Source: Vibrio cincinnatiensis DSM 19608 (GTDB lineage Bacteria > Pseudomonadota > Gammaproteobacteria > Enterobacterales > Vibrionaceae). From it: DNA of 64,000 bases. The notes under the pieces were generated by a model. It had not been told where the DNA came from, ran no database searches, and was given only the letters and a program-made list of their open reading frames with translations. Below are positions 20,181 to 29,147 of the stretch, piece by piece. The stretch lies in the NCBI RefSeq assembly GCF_900167345.1, contig NZ_FUXB01000010.1:62001-126000 (forward strand). Direction: 5' to 3'. The translations under genes and the position numbers were made by a program. Numbering within the stretch: position 1 is the first letter of the stretch; each line of letters starts with the position of its first letter.

Positions 20181-20606
20181 CTACACTGACCACTGCCTCT
20201 CAAACCAGCTTTCTAGGATCACCACCGCGGATTGACAGTCAATCTTTCCTTTGCTTAACGCTTTGTATCCTCCCTGAGAAAAGAGTTCAGATCGTGCTTC
20301 TTTGGTGGATAATCGTTCATCATGCAGTTCAACGGGCAAGCCAAAGCGCCCATGCAGGCGATTGGCAAATTTCTTTGCTCGAGGGGTAATGGTTTCGAGA
20401 GCATTTCCTTGTAAATCGGTGGGCAGCCCAACCACTAATAAGTCGGGTTGCCACTCTTTGATCTGTTTTTCAATTTCATCCCAATGAGGAATGCCATCGG
20501 TGGCTTTAAAGGCTTTGAGCGGAGAGGCGGTTCCGGTAATTTCTTGACCGATGGCACTACCAATACTTTGGGTTCCATAGTCAAAGGCCATGATGGTGCG
20601 TGACAT
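20181..20606 (-). CDS. ruvX: Putative Holliday junction resolvase / pre-16S rRNA nuclease (RuvX, YqgF)
   Basis: YqgF/RuvX is an RNase H-fold nuclease; in E. coli genetic data support 16S rRNA 5'-end maturation. The 141-aa product begins with [16 protein letters not shown], carrying the first catalytic Asp, and has the conserved [11 protein letters not shown] and DERLSTKEA (second acidic site) segments. It is downstream of yqgE, separated by a hairpin with 13-bp arms at 20626-20655, and converges on pilU. Confidence 0.94.
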   Translation of the reverse strand: MSRTIMAFDYGTQSIGSAIGQEITGTASPLKAFKATDGIPHWDEIEKQIKEWQPDLLVVGLPTDLQGNALETITPRAKKFANRLHGRFGLPVELHDERLSTKEARSELFSQGGYKALSKGKIDCQSAVVILESWFERQWSV

Positions 20607-20625
20607 AATTAAATTCTCATAACAA

Positions 20626-20655
20626 TATCGCCTTTAATTGTTATTAAAGGCGATA
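20626..20655. terminator. Hairpin between yqgE and ruvX
   Basis: Perfect 13-bp inverted repeat (arms 20626-20638 and 20643-20655, TATCGCCTTTAAT and complement) with a TGTT loop. It may attenuate or end the yqgE transcript, or stabilise mRNA ends between the two genes. There is no T run. Confidence 0.5.
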
Positions 20656-20660
20656 AAAGG

Positions 20661-21224
20661 TTAGGCATGTCCAGATTGAGGAGACAATTGAATGGGATCA
20701 ATCCCCAGTTTTTTTATGGCTTTATGCCATTTTTCATGCACAGGCGTATCAAAAATCAAGTCGGCATCGGCTTCTATGGTCAACCATGAATTTTCGGTCA
20801 ATTCTTTCTCCAATTGGCCGGGAGACCAGCCAGCATAACCAAGTGCCACAATATAGCCACTGGGCTCGGCATCCGTTCCTAATACGGTGAGAATATCTTT
20901 GGAGGTCGTTACGGAAATCTCATCGGTCATTTGAATGGTGGATTCATAATGATCTTTGGGTTTATGCAGAACAAACCCTCGATCTTCTGAGATAGGTCCA
21001 CCATTAAAAACGGGTTTTTGCAGGCTTTGATCCCGTGACGGTGGGTAAGCCGGCTCAATCTCCACCTGCTTTAACATGCCACTGACGGTAATATCGATAG
21101 GTGCATTGATCATCAGCCCCATCGCGCCTTCTTCATTATGTTCGCAGAGGTAGATAACACTGCGCTTGAAGTAAGGATCCTGCATGCTTGGCATAGCAAC
21201 GAGAAAATGATTAGTTAGATTCAT
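20661..21224 (-). CDS. yqgE: UPF0301 family protein YqgE (AlgH)
   Basis: A 187-aa member of the YqgE/AlgH family. The pattern is [41 protein letters not shown] and [13 protein letters not shown]. The family is widely conserved next to ruvX and gshB; its biochemical role is not settled, although links to alginate regulation and to DNA or RNA-related roles have been proposed. It lies 39 bp after gshB on the same strand. Confidence 0.93.
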   Translation of the reverse strand: MNLTNHFLVAMPSMQDPYFKRSVIYLCEHNEEGAMGLMINAPIDITVSGMLKQVEIEPAYPPSRDQSLQKPVFNGGPISEDRGFVLHKPKDHYESTIQMTDEISVTTSKDILTVLGTDAEPSGYIVALGYAGWSPGQLEKELTENSWLTIEADADLIFDTPVHEKWHKAIKKLGIDPIQLSPQSGHA

Positions 21225-21263
21225 CTAATCTTCAATCCTTTAGCGTTCAGGAGCCACTGGCTC

Positions 21264-22220
21264 CTACATGGATAAAGCTTTGATGCGACGTTCGATCGCA
21301 TCCATCAATTTTCCGGTAATTGAAATATCAAAGGCGGCTTCAATTTCACGGATACAGGTTGGGCTTGTGACGTTAATTTCAGTCAGTTTATCACCAATTA
21401 CGTCAAGACCGACAAAGATCAGTCCTTTTTCTTTCAAGATGGGAGCGACCGCTAAAGCGATGGCTTTATCCGTTTCACTTAGTGGACGGGCTTCACCTGT
21501 CCCTCCGGCAGCCAAGTTGCCTCGTGTTTCCCCTTTAGCGGGAATTCGTGCTAAGCAGTAAGGCATCGGTTCACCATCGACGACTAAAATTCGTTTATCC
21601 CCATTACTGATGTCTGGTACAAATGTTTGTGCCATGCAGTAGTTTTGCCCATAATTGGTCAGGGTTTCAATGATCACTGAAACGTTTGGATCCCCTTCTT
21701 TTACTCGGAAGATAGACGAACCGCCCATGCCATCTAATGGTTTTAATATCACATCCCCATGTTGCTGGCGAAAGGCTTTAATCTTTTCTGCTTTGCGAGT
21801 CACTATTGTCGTGGGTGTTAACTCGGGGAACCAAGCGGTAAAGAGTTTCTCATTACAGTCACGCAGACTTTGCGGCTTATTGACAATCAGTGCGCCTTCG
21901 TCTTCTGCGCGCTCGAGAATATAGGTGGCGTAAATATATTCTGTATCAAAAGGCGGATCCTTACGCATTAAAATTGCATCAAGTTCAGCCAAGGCTAGAG
22001 TTTGCTGAGATTTAAACTCATACCAACCATTAGGATCTTGTTTGACTTCAACGATCTTAGTATCGGCCATAGCGACACCTTGATCTAAGTGTAAATCCGC
22101 CATTTCCATATAGTGGATTTGATAACCACGGCGCTGGGCTTCTAACAGCATGGCAAAGCTGGAATCTTTTTTGATATTAATGGACGAAATGGGGTCCATG
22201 ACGATACCGAGTTTAATCAT
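21264..22220 (-). CDS. gshB: Glutathione synthetase
   Basis: Ligates gamma-glutamylcysteine and glycine with ATP, the last step of glutathione synthesis. The 318-aa product is the length of the E. coli enzyme, with an N-terminal prokaryotic GSH-synthetase domain (MIKLGIVMDPISSINIKKDS) and an ATP-grasp domain with LKPLDGMGGSSIF (about 160) and the C-terminal DVIGDKLTEINVTSPT that carries metal ligands. AAGGAG is well placed. It follows rsmE by 12 bp, and the rsmE-gshB-yqgE-ruvX order is conserved. Confidence 0.97.
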   Translation of the reverse strand: MIKLGIVMDPISSINIKKDSSFAMLLEAQRRGYQIHYMEMADLHLDQGVAMADTKIVEVKQDPNGWYEFKSQQTLALAELDAILMRKDPPFDTEYIYATYILERAEDEGALIVNKPQSLRDCNEKLFTAWFPELTPTTIVTRKAEKIKAFRQQHGDVILKPLDGMGGSSIFRVKEGDPNVSVIIETLTNYGQNYCMAQTFVPDISNGDKRILVVDGEPMPYCLARIPAKGETRGNLAAGGTGEARPLSETDKAIALAVAPILKEKGLIFVGLDVIGDKLTEINVTSPTCIREIEAAFDISITGKLMDAIERRIKALSM

Positions 22221-22232
22221 TGGGGATCTCCT

Positions 22233-22964
22233 TTAGCCAAGATCGCCGAAGCGAACTTGTAGGGCGGTAATGGCGGTGAGCGCTGCGGTTTCTGTTCGTA
22301 GCACTCGAGGTCCAAGCAGCGTTTCTGCAAATTGATATTGTTCGGTCATGGCAATTTCTTGGGCAGATAAGCCTCCTTCTGGACCAATCAACAAACGAAC
22401 TTTATTGACGGGGGCAGGTAGGGTATTGATCGAATATTGTGCTCTTGGATGTAAATTCAGTTTTAGGGCATCGCTGGGCTCTGCGCACCATGCTTCTAAT
22501 TCCATAATGGGGCGAATCACGGGAACACGATTTCGGCCGCATTGCTCACAGGCGGCAATGGCGATTTTTTGCCATTGTTGCAGTTTTTTCTCAAAGCGTT
22601 TTTCGTCAAGTTTTACACCGCAGCGTTCGGATAACAGGGGCGTGATGGTATTTACCCCCAATTCGACCGATTTTTGGATGGTGAATTCCATCTTATCGCC
22701 CCGAGAAATGACTTGTCCTAAGTGTAAGTTAAGGGGAGATTCAAGGCTGTGTTCTAGGCGTTCAGTCACCTCAACCAGCAGTTGTTTCTTTCCCACCTCT
22801 TGGATAATCGCTGGGAATTCGGCATCAGACCCATCAAACAATCGTACTTCTTGACCGGGCTGCATACGCAGAACACGACCAATGTGGTTAGCGGCGTCAT
22901 CACTGAGGGCAAGTGTGCCTAATTGGGTGATAATGGATGGATGATAGATTCGGGGAATGCGCAT
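22233..22964 (-). CDS. rsmE: 16S rRNA (uracil1498-N3)-methyltransferase RsmE
   Basis: RsmE methylates U1498 of 16S rRNA in the decoding region. The 243-aa product belongs to the SPOUT class: an N-terminal PUA-like domain ([10 protein letters not shown]..., [15 protein letters not shown]) and a knotted C-terminal domain with [14 protein letters not shown] and [16 protein letters not shown], which bind SAM. It is the first gene of the rsmE-gshB-yqgE-ruvX group and follows a 233-bp gap after endA that holds the endA terminator. Confidence 0.95.
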   Translation of the reverse strand: MRIPRIYHPSIITQLGTLALSDDAANHIGRVLRMQPGQEVRLFDGSDAEFPAIIQEVGKKQLLVEVTERLEHSLESPLNLHLGQVISRGDKMEFTIQKSVELGVNTITPLLSERCGVKLDEKRFEKKLQQWQKIAIAACEQCGRNRVPVIRPIMELEAWCAEPSDALKLNLHPRAQYSINTLPAPVNKVRLLIGPEGGLSAQEIAMTEQYQFAETLLGPRVLRTETAALTAITALQVRFGDLG

Positions 22965-22988
22965 GCCGGGTTCCTAACTGATTGATGA

Positions 22989-23050
22989 TATACCCAAGCG
23001 CTGTTTAAAACAGGATTAGGCGTGCTATGACTTCAAGCTATTCGGGTATA
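22989..23050. repeat. Imperfect palindromic intergenic element
   Basis: TATACCC at 22989-22995 and GGGTATA at 23044-23050 form the ends of an imperfect inverted repeat of about 62 bp; the arms continue imperfectly inward (AAGC against GCTATTC). It resembles the short palindromic units scattered in vibrio intergenic regions, but no second copy was noticed in this window. Confidence 0.35.
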
Positions 23051-23158
23051 TAACATGGAGGTTGATTCGATAAAAAACAAGCGTTACCAGTCAACGCGTT
23101 TGAGCATAGGGATGATAGCTCACTTAGCGACAACTGCAATGATTTTACCGAAGGCAAA

Positions 23159-23186
23159 ACCGCAGAGCAGTGATGCGCTCTGCGGT
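23159..23186 (-). terminator. Terminator of endA
   Basis: ACCGCAGAGC and GCTCTGCGGT arms (10 bp) with an 8-nt loop, followed by TTTTG on the minus strand, 12 bp beyond the endA stop. Confidence 0.8.
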
Positions 23187-23197
23187 CTATTTGTATG

Positions 23198-23908
23198 TTA
23201 AGGTTGGAGGATTGGGCATTGGTTGTACACGAATGGATTGTGGTGGCCCTGAATTTCGCTGATTCGTCTATCTCGTTCACACTCCCATTCATCTACGGGA
23301 TATTGGTTATCCCAGACCTGCATCAATTGAGCTTGCTGTTTTGATAAACGAAAACCGTATTGTTGGCTCATATATAAGTAGGTTCGAGCAATCGCGCCTC
23401 GTGCCCGTGCGGGAGGCATAGCCTTACGCTGAGCAAAATTCACTTGCATTTCACACTGCCCGTAGGTGGCTCCATCAATGCCATTCCACTGGCTAAAATT
23501 AAAGTTAGAACGATCGCCATTGACTTCACCAATCGCTGGCGTCAGGTTATGGAGGTCAGCTTCCATCTTACGGAATTGCTCGTCATTGCGTGCGCAATTC
23601 TTTCGACCACCTTCTTGCCAGCATTGTAACTGATGACCAAATTGCCAAGCGGGAACAACATGTTCCCACTCAATACGATTGGCTCGCACCGTTTGTTTAC
23701 GTACTTGGTAGCCACAACTCTCAAGATCGGGGACGCCTTTTTGCCCTTGCCAAGTAATGTCACACCCACAGTAAAAACTGACCGGATGGTGCTGATATAT
23801 GGATACTGCCGCTCGTTTGGCTTGAGAAAAGGAAGCCGGACCCGAGGCGAGGAGAGTACCACTGAATAGCAGTAATCCTATAGTTGATAGCAAACGAGAA
23901 TAAAACAT
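23198..23908 (-). CDS. endA: Secreted/periplasmic endonuclease I (EndA/Dns/Vvn type)
   Basis: A non-specific nuclease that cuts DNA and RNA, exported by a Sec signal peptide ([18 protein letters not shown]). The 236-aa product has the beta-beta-alpha-metal core with [14 protein letters not shown], containing the general-base His, and the metal-binding Asn in [18 protein letters not shown]. Eight cysteines match the four disulfides of Vibrio Vvn, which keep the enzyme inactive before export. In V. cholerae Dns degrades extracellular DNA and limits transformation, relevant here because pilT and pilU are nearby. A strong terminator follows. Confidence 0.95.
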   Translation of the reverse strand: MFYSRLLSTIGLLLFSGTLLASGPASFSQAKRAAVSIYQHHPVSFYCGCDITWQGQKGVPDLESCGYQVRKQTVRANRIEWEHVVPAWQFGHQLQCWQEGGRKNCARNDEQFRKMEADLHNLTPAIGEVNGDRSNFNFSQWNGIDGATYGQCEMQVNFAQRKAMPPARARGAIARTYLYMSQQYGFRLSKQQAQLMQVWDNQYPVDEWECERDRRISEIQGHHNPFVYNQCPILQP

Positions 23909-23990
23909 AATTTAGACTGATTTTAGTATGGTTTTTCTCAGTCTAACACTCAAAAAATGACCTGCCTATCCATTGGGTGAGTTGAGCGGG

Positions 23991-24494
23991 TTAATGAGTC
24001 AGTTGTTTGCCAGTAAAGGTGAGTGGATACTGGCAGCGACGGCAACGGTAGGTTGCTTGTTGACGCAATACCTTGTTATGGCGACGAATAGAGAGTGGGT
24101 AGGTTTGACATGGGCATCGGTATTCGAACGTTTTACCTTGTACCGAATCAATATTGAATGAGTGAGTGGTGCGTGGGGGGCATTGAAATACCTGTAACAT
24201 CACCTGTTGCCATTCCGCTCCATGAGGGCGAACGCGGCCATAATGATGATAAGTAATCAGATGGGCAATTTCATGGGGGATGACTTCGGTGAGAAACGCC
24301 TGTGTATTTTCAACAAATAAGATCGGATTTAAACGGATTTCCCACTGCTGGAGATACGCCTTTCCTGCGATTTTTCCACGCAGTTTAAAATTCAGTTTCG
24401 GCTGAGCGAAAGGGTAAGCAAAGTAGTGACTGGCCAGTTTTATGCAGCGTTGGATTTGCTGTTGAGCACGGTAGTGTAATTCAAAGTCAAGCAA
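23991..24494 (-). CDS. sprT: SprT family zinc metalloprotease-like protein
   Basis: A 167-aa SprT-like protein with the zincin motif HEIAH (about 76-80) and a C-terminal zinc ribbon (CPC ... CRRC). The E. coli relative is annotated as influencing bolA transcription; eukaryotic relatives cut DNA-protein crosslinks. The only reasonable start is a TTG at 24494, with GGGAG 8 bases upstream, since no ATG or GTG occurs before the conserved region. It is cotranscribed at best weakly with metK, because the metK terminator lies between. Confidence 0.9.
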   Translation of the reverse strand: MLDFELHYRAQQQIQRCIKLASHYFAYPFAQPKLNFKLRGKIAGKAYLQQWEIRLNPILFVENTQAFLTEVIPHEIAHLITYHHYGRVRPHGAEWQQVMLQVFQCPPRTTHSFNIDSVQGKTFEYRCPCQTYPLSIRRHNKVLRQQATYRCRRCQYPLTFTGKQLTH

Positions 24495-24506
24495 GTGAAA
24501 CTCCCA

Positions 24507-24537
24507 ATAAAAAACCTCAGCCTGAGCTGAGGTTTTA
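24507..24537 (-). terminator. Terminator of metK
   Basis: AAAACCTCAGC and GCTGAGGTTTT arms with a 4-nt loop, extended by T residues on the minus strand, 20 bp after the metK stop and just before sprT. Confidence 0.85.
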
Positions 24538-24557
24538 TTATACCCGTAAGAATACGT

Positions 24558-25712
24558 TTACTTAATACCGGCAAAGTCACGTAATTGTGCGGCTTTATCG
24601 GTCGCTTCCCATGGGAACTCTTCACGACCAAAGTGGCCATAAGCAGCGGTTTTCTTATAAATCGGTTGCAGTAAGTTCAGCATCTCTTGTAACCCGTAAG
24701 GGCGAAGATCGAAGAATTGGCGTACTGCTTCGATAATAATATCGTGCGAGACTTTTTCAGTGCCAAAAGTTTCCACCATGATCGAGGTGGGATCGGCAAC
24801 ACCAATCGCGTAGGAAAGTTGAATTTCACAACGGTCAGCCATGCCAGCAGCAACAATATTTTTCGCCACATAACGAGCGGCGTAAGCGGCACTACGGTCA
24901 ACTTTTGATGGATCTTTACCTGAGAAGGCACCACCACCGTGACGGGCTGCACCACCATAAGTATCTACGATAATTTTACGGCCGGTTAAACCACAATCAC
25001 CCATAGGTCCACCAATCACAAAGCGACCAGTTGGGTTGATAAAGTATTTGGTTTCTTTGCTCAACCATTCAGCAGGCAATACGGGTTTAATGATTTCTTC
25101 CATCACGCCTTCGCGCAGATCGGCGGTTGAGATAGAATCACAGTGTTGAGTCGAAAGAACGACAGCATCAATACCTACTATTTTGCCTTGATCATACTGG
25201 AATGTGACCTGAGACTTTGCATCAGGGCGCAACCATGGAAGTGTTCCATTTTTACGAACCTCAGCTTGGCGCTGCATTAGACGATGAGCATAAGTAATGG
25301 GCGCTGGCATCAACACTTCGGTTTCGGTACAGGCATAACCAAACATAATGCCTTGGTCACCAGCCCCTTGTTCTTTGGGATCCGCTTTATCAACGCCTTG
25401 GTTGATATCTGGTGACTGTTTACCAATGGTGTTTAGCACGGCACATGAATTGGCATCAAAGCCCATATCAGAATGAACATAACCAATCTCACGGACGGTT
25501 TCACGAGTTAACTCTTCAATATCAACCCATGCGGAAGTGGTGATTTCACCGCCAACCATGACCATGCCGGTTTTAACGTAAGTTTCACAAGCAACACGTG
25601 CTTTCGGATCTTGTTCTAAAATGGCATCAAGCACCGCATCAGAGATTTGGTCGGCAATTTTATCTGGATGACCTTCTGATACGGATTCAGAAGTAAACAA
25701 GTGTTTAGCCAT
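24558..25712 (-). CDS. metK: S-adenosylmethionine synthase
   Basis: Makes S-adenosylmethionine from methionine and ATP. The ATG at 25712 gives 384 aa (E. coli 384), starting [18 protein letters not shown] with TTGGAG upstream; an open upstream extension of 19 codons is rejected. Signatures: [12 protein letters not shown] and the phosphate-binding [18 protein letters not shown]. The gene is divergent from tkt. Four contiguous met boxes lie 73-104 bp upstream, so repression by MetJ is expected. Confidence 0.97.
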   Translation of the reverse strand: MAKHLFTSESVSEGHPDKIADQISDAVLDAILEQDPKARVACETYVKTGMVMVGGEITTSAWVDIEELTRETVREIGYVHSDMGFDANSCAVLNTIGKQSPDINQGVDKADPKEQGAGDQGIMFGYACTETEVLMPAPITYAHRLMQRQAEVRKNGTLPWLRPDAKSQVTFQYDQGKIVGIDAVVLSTQHCDSISTADLREGVMEEIIKPVLPAEWLSKETKYFINPTGRFVIGGPMGDCGLTGRKIIVDTYGGAARHGGGAFSGKDPSKVDRSAAYAARYVAKNIVAAGMADRCEIQLSYAIGVADPTSIMVETFGTEKVSHDIIIEAVRQFFDLRPYGLQEMLNLLQPIYKKTAAYGHFGREEFPWEATDKAAQLRDFAGIK

Positions 25713-25784
25713 GATAGCTCCAATCTTTGTAATCAAGAGTGACTCGTTAACGGAGTAACGGGTCAACAAAATTGTTCAATATGT

Positions 25785-25816
25785 AGGCGTTTCTACATCT
25801 AGACGTCTATTCTAGT
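25785..25816 (-). promoter_or_regulatory. Four tandem met boxes (MetJ operator) upstream of metK
   Basis: Read on the plus strand, four contiguous 8-mers: AGGCGTTT (25785), CTACATCT (25793), AGACGTCT (25801) and ATTCTAGT (25809). The third equals the MetJ consensus AGACGTCT exactly; the first two differ at two or three positions and the fourth is weaker. Tandem 8-bp spacing is what MetJ dimers need for cooperative binding. The rest of the 319-bp metK-tkt gap shows no other clear feature. Confidence 0.8.
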
Positions 25817-26031
25817 TTTCAATGCTCAAATTACAAGCTCTTTTTTCGTTTATCTTATAGCCGAACGTTTGCCTTAATTCGCCTTGTTTTTACCTTTAGG
25901 CCGAAATATGTGGTAACAGCTTGCAAAAATAGAACAAATCACCAGCAAAAGGTTTGCAGAGGTTAAGGGGCTTTGCGACAATATCCGTCACGATTTTACT
26001 CATTTCGCTTATTGCTTTTTTAGGAGCTGAC

Positions 26032-28029
26032 ATGTCTTCTCGCAAACAACTGGCTAACGCAATCCGTGCGTTAAGTATGGATGGTGTTCAACAAGCTAAC
26101 TCTGGCCACCCGGGTGCCCCTATGGGTATGGCGGATATCGCAGAAGTGCTGTGGCGCAGCCACTTAAACCATAATCCACAAAATCCTAAGTGGGCTGACC
26201 GAGATCGCTTTGTGCTTTCTAATGGTCATGGTTCCATGCTGATCTACTCTTTGCTGCATTTGAGCGGTTATGATCTCTCTATCGATGATCTAAAAAATTT
26301 CCGTCAATTGCATTCTAAAACGCCAGGCCACCCTGAATATGGTTATGCTCCGGGTGTTGAAACCACGACAGGTCCATTAGGTCAAGGGATTACCAATGCA
26401 GTAGGCATGGCGATTGCGGAAAAAGCATTAGCGGCTCAATTTAACAAACCAGGCCACGATATTGTTGACCATTTCACTTATGTTTTTATGGGTGATGGTT
26501 GTTTGATGGAAGGGATTTCTCACGAGGCGTGTTCACTGGCGGGGACTCTCGGCTTAGGTAAACTGATTGCGTTCTGGGATGACAACGGTATTTCTATTGA
26601 TGGTCATGTGGAGGGTTGGTTCTCTGATGACACGCCTAAGCGTTTTGAAGCGTATGGCTGGCATGTGATTCCTGCGGTTGATGGCCATGATGCCGAAGCC
26701 ATTAATGCTGCGATTGTTGCGGCGAAAGCAGAAACGACTCGCCCAACCTTAATTTGTACCAAAACCATTATTGGTTTTGGTTCACCCAATAAAGCGGGTT
26801 CTCACGATTGTCACGGTGCGCCTCTTGGCCATGATGAAATTCAAGCAGCACGTGAATTCCTTGGTTGGGAATACGCTCCGTTTGAGATTCCAGCAGACAT
26901 TTATACTCAGTGGGATGCGAAAGAAGCTGGCCAAGCGAAAGAAGCTGCATGGAATGAGCAATTTGCTGCTTATGCGCTTGAATATCCAAGTGAAGCAGCG
27001 GAGTTAAAACGCCGAGTCAATGGTGAGTTGCCAGCCCATTGGCAAGAAGCTACGAACGCGATTATTGCCGATCTACAAGCAAACCCTGCCAATATCGCAT
27101 CACGGAAAGCTTCACAAAATGCACTCGAAGCGTTTGGTAAGTTGTTGCCAGAATTTATGGGCGGTTCGGCGGATTTGGCGCCATCAAACCTTACCATGTG
27201 GTCGGGCTCTCAATCTCTGACGGCAGAAGATTTTTCTGGTAATTATATCCATTATGGCGTGCGTGAGTTTGCGATGACGGCCATCATTAATGGTATCGCT
27301 TTACATGGTGGTTTTGTTCCTTACGGTGCAACTTTCTTGATGTTTATGGAATACGCTCGTAACGCAATGCGTATGGCAGCGTTAATGAAGGTACAAAACA
27401 TTCAAGTTTATACTCATGACTCTATTGGTTTGGGAGAAGATGGCCCAACGCATCAACCCGTTGAGCAGATGGCTTCTCTGCGTTTAACGCCTAACATGAG
27501 TACGTGGCGTCCTTGTGACCAAGTTGAATCTGCGGTTGCTTGGAAATTGGCGATTGAGCGTAAAGATGCGCCATCTGCCTTGATTTTCTCTCGTCAGAAC
27601 TTGGCTCAGCAGCCTCGTACTGCGGAGCAAGTCTCAGACATAGAGAAAGGTGGTTACATCTTAAAAGATTGTATAGGCAAACCGGAACTTATCTTGATAG
27701 CGACGGGATCTGAAGTGGAACTTGCGGTTGATGCCGCAGAGCAACTAAGCGCGGAAGGCAAACAGGTGCGAGTCGTTTCTATGCCATCGACCGATACGTT
27801 TGATAAACAAGATGCGGCTTATCGTGAAACGGTACTGCCTGCTGATGTGACCAAACGTATTGCGATTGAAGCGGGTATTGCTGATTTCTGGTACAAGTAT
27901 GTCGGTTTTGGTGGAAAGATCATTGGTATGACAACGTTTGGTGAATCTGCGCCAGCGGGTGAGCTCTTTAAGTTGTTTGGTTTTACCACTGAGAATGTGG
28001 TGAAGACAGCTAACGAATTACTGGCTTAA
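26032..28029 (+). CDS. tkt: Transketolase
   Basis: Transfers two-carbon units between sugar phosphates in the pentose phosphate pathway, with thiamine diphosphate. The ATG at 26032 (665 aa, [17 protein letters not shown]) has TAGGAG 6 bases upstream; the open extension to 25954 would add a spurious hydrophobic segment. Motifs: [12 protein letters not shown], the ThDP-binding [18 protein letters not shown] with a downstream WDDNG, and the pyrimidine-domain [18 protein letters not shown]. Relevant to the xylose module at 45-51 kb, since xylulose 5-phosphate is a substrate. Confidence 0.97.
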   Translation: MSSRKQLANAIRALSMDGVQQANSGHPGAPMGMADIAEVLWRSHLNHNPQNPKWADRDRFVLSNGHGSMLIYSLLHLSGYDLSIDDLKNFRQLHSKTPGHPEYGYAPGVETTTGPLGQGITNAVGMAIAEKALAAQFNKPGHDIVDHFTYVFMGDGCLMEGISHEACSLAGTLGLGKLIAFWDDNGISIDGHVEGWFSDDTPKRFEAYGWHVIPAVDGHDAEAINAAIVAAKAETTRPTLICTKTIIGFGSPNKAGSHDCHGAPLGHDEIQAAREFLGWEYAPFEIPADIYTQWDAKEAGQAKEAAWNEQFAAYALEYPSEAAELKRRVNGELPAHWQEATNAIIADLQANPANIASRKASQNALEAFGKLLPEFMGGSADLAPSNLTMWSGSQSLTAEDFSGNYIHYGVREFAMTAIINGIALHGGFVPYGATFLMFMEYARNAMRMAALMKVQNIQVYTHDSIGLGEDGPTHQPVEQMASLRLTPNMSTWRPCDQVESAVAWKLAIERKDAPSALIFSRQNLAQQPRTAEQVSDIEKGGYILKDCIGKPELILIATGSEVELAVDAAEQLSAEGKQVRVVSMPSTDTFDKQDAAYRETVLPADVTKRIAIEAGIADFWYKYVGFGGKIIGMTTFGESAPAGELFKLFGFTTENVVKTANELLA

Positions 28030-28059
28030 TCTAAAACCGATTACCTCACGGATAAGTTA

Positions 28060-28091
28060 AGCCTTAGTGTTCACGCACTAAGGCTTTTTTT
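28060..28091 (+). terminator. Terminator of tkt
   Basis: AGCCTTAGTG and CACTAAGGCT arms (10 bp), 6-nt loop, ending in seven T. Confidence 0.9.
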
Positions 28092-28101
28092 ATGACCTCG
28101 T

Positions 28102-29004
28102 TTAATCTTGCTGCCATTCAGTGGGGATCGCTTTACGTATGGCATCAATAAGCAGCCTGAGCCTTAAGGGTGGTCGGCCCATTGGGTAAAAACTATACAC
28201 ATCAATAGGGGAGGATTTCCAGCCGTGAAGGCACATAGATAAATGGTTGGGATGGGCTCGCTCGAAGCATCGAGCACTCCAGATAGGAAGTAAACCGATG
28301 CCGCATCCTTTCGCTATAGCGTCGGCTTGCATAGTCAGATTATCACTTTGTAAACGGCTTTCCATTGTCGGTAAGGTGTAATAGCCCAGCTCTTTATGGT
28401 GCAGTTCAAACACTTCTTGATGAAAAGTTGTAAAGTCAATCCATGGGTGATGAATCAATTCTCGTGGGTGTTGTAAAGGGCCGTGGGTATGAAGGTAATG
28501 AGGAGAGGCATAAATGGCATAGCTCCATTTTCCTAACCGTTCTCTACGATAGCCCGTAGGTGACATTTGTCCGACCCATATGATTAAATCGGGTTCTAAT
28601 AAATGGTTATCTAACTGAAATTGACTATGTAGCTTTATTTTTACATGGCAATGCTCTTGCATGAAGTTATCTAAAATTTTACTCATCCATCCTCTAATCA
28701 AACTGGGGTGAACCACTAGTGTGAGTTCTCCACAAACTTGATTATTGAGTTTATGAATTGCCTCTTTCCCTTGCTCTGCTACATCTAACAGTTGCTCTGC
28801 ATACACTGAAAATATCTCGCCCGCTTTAGTCAGCAAAAGTTTATTGCCTTGGCGAGTGACCAGTGTTTGTTCTAAATCTGTCTCTAACTGTGAAACTCGA
28901 CGGCTTAGGGTTGATTTGGGTTGTGCTAATGCTTTGGCGGCTGAGGTAAGGCTCTTGTATTGGCAGAGTGCATGGAATGCACGTATTGCGCTAAGATCCT
29001 GCAT
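28102..29004 (-). CDS. irgB: LysR-type activator IrgB
   Basis: A 300-aa LysR regulator with the N-terminal winged helix (MQDLSAIRAFHALCQYKSLTSAAKALAQPKSTLSRRVSQLE, residues 1-41) and a C-terminal ligand-binding domain. The ATG at 29004 is chosen because it gives the usual LysR length; the frame is open another 35 codons upstream. It is divergent from the siderophore receptor gene irgA. In V. cholerae IrgB activates irgA under low iron and both are Fur-repressed; the same arrangement and the Fur box here suggest the same circuit. Confidence 0.88.
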   Translation of the reverse strand: MQDLSAIRAFHALCQYKSLTSAAKALAQPKSTLSRRVSQLETDLEQTLVTRQGNKLLLTKAGEIFSVYAEQLLDVAEQGKEAIHKLNNQVCGELTLVVHPSLIRGWMSKILDNFMQEHCHVKIKLHSQFQLDNHLLEPDLIIWVGQMSPTGYRRERLGKWSYAIYASPHYLHTHGPLQHPRELIHHPWIDFTTFHQEVFELHHKELGYYTLPTMESRLQSDNLTMQADAIAKGCGIGLLPIWSARCFERAHPNHLSMCLHGWKSSPIDVYSFYPMGRPPLRLRLLIDAIRKAIPTEWQQD

Positions 29005-29049
29005 GACGGATATACCCTGTTGAATAGAAACTGAGCGGTGTTCCAAAAC

Positions 29050-29061
29050 TGGTTTTAACCA
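29050..29061. promoter_or_regulatory. Possible IrgB dyad in the irgB-irgA gap
   Basis: TGGTTTTAACCA is a 5-2-5 perfect dyad within the 143-bp divergent region, a plausible LysR-type site. There is no direct evidence that IrgB uses it. Confidence 0.3.
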
Positions 29062-29118
29062 TTCCATATCTATCTCTGTTACACAGGGAGGAAATGTGAA
29101 TAATTCCACTCCTTAATT

Positions 29119-29137
29119 AATAATTATTATCATTTAT
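29119..29137 (+). promoter_or_regulatory. Fur box upstream of irgA
   Basis: The 19-mer starting AATAATTATTATC matches the Fur consensus (GATAATGATAATCATTATC) at 13 of 19 positions by my count, and ends 10 bp before the irgA start codon, overlapping the leader. This fits iron repression of irgA and perhaps of irgB. Confidence 0.7.
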
Positions 29138-29147
29138 GGAGTGGTAA

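Noticed and set aside
22348..22854. 168-codon frame opposite rsmE
   Set aside because: Antisense to a well-supported gene with the composition of a shadow frame.
23198..23908. EndA as a DNA restriction or defence nuclease
   Set aside because: It has a signal peptide and matches the exported non-specific Vibrio nuclease family.
25954..26031. N-terminal extension of transketolase with a hydrophobic segment
   Set aside because: The ATG at 26032 has a good ribosome site and gives the family's usual start.
29005..29109. Extended N terminus of IrgB
   Set aside because: LysR proteins begin just before the helix-turn-helix; the extension would also cover part of the irgA control region.
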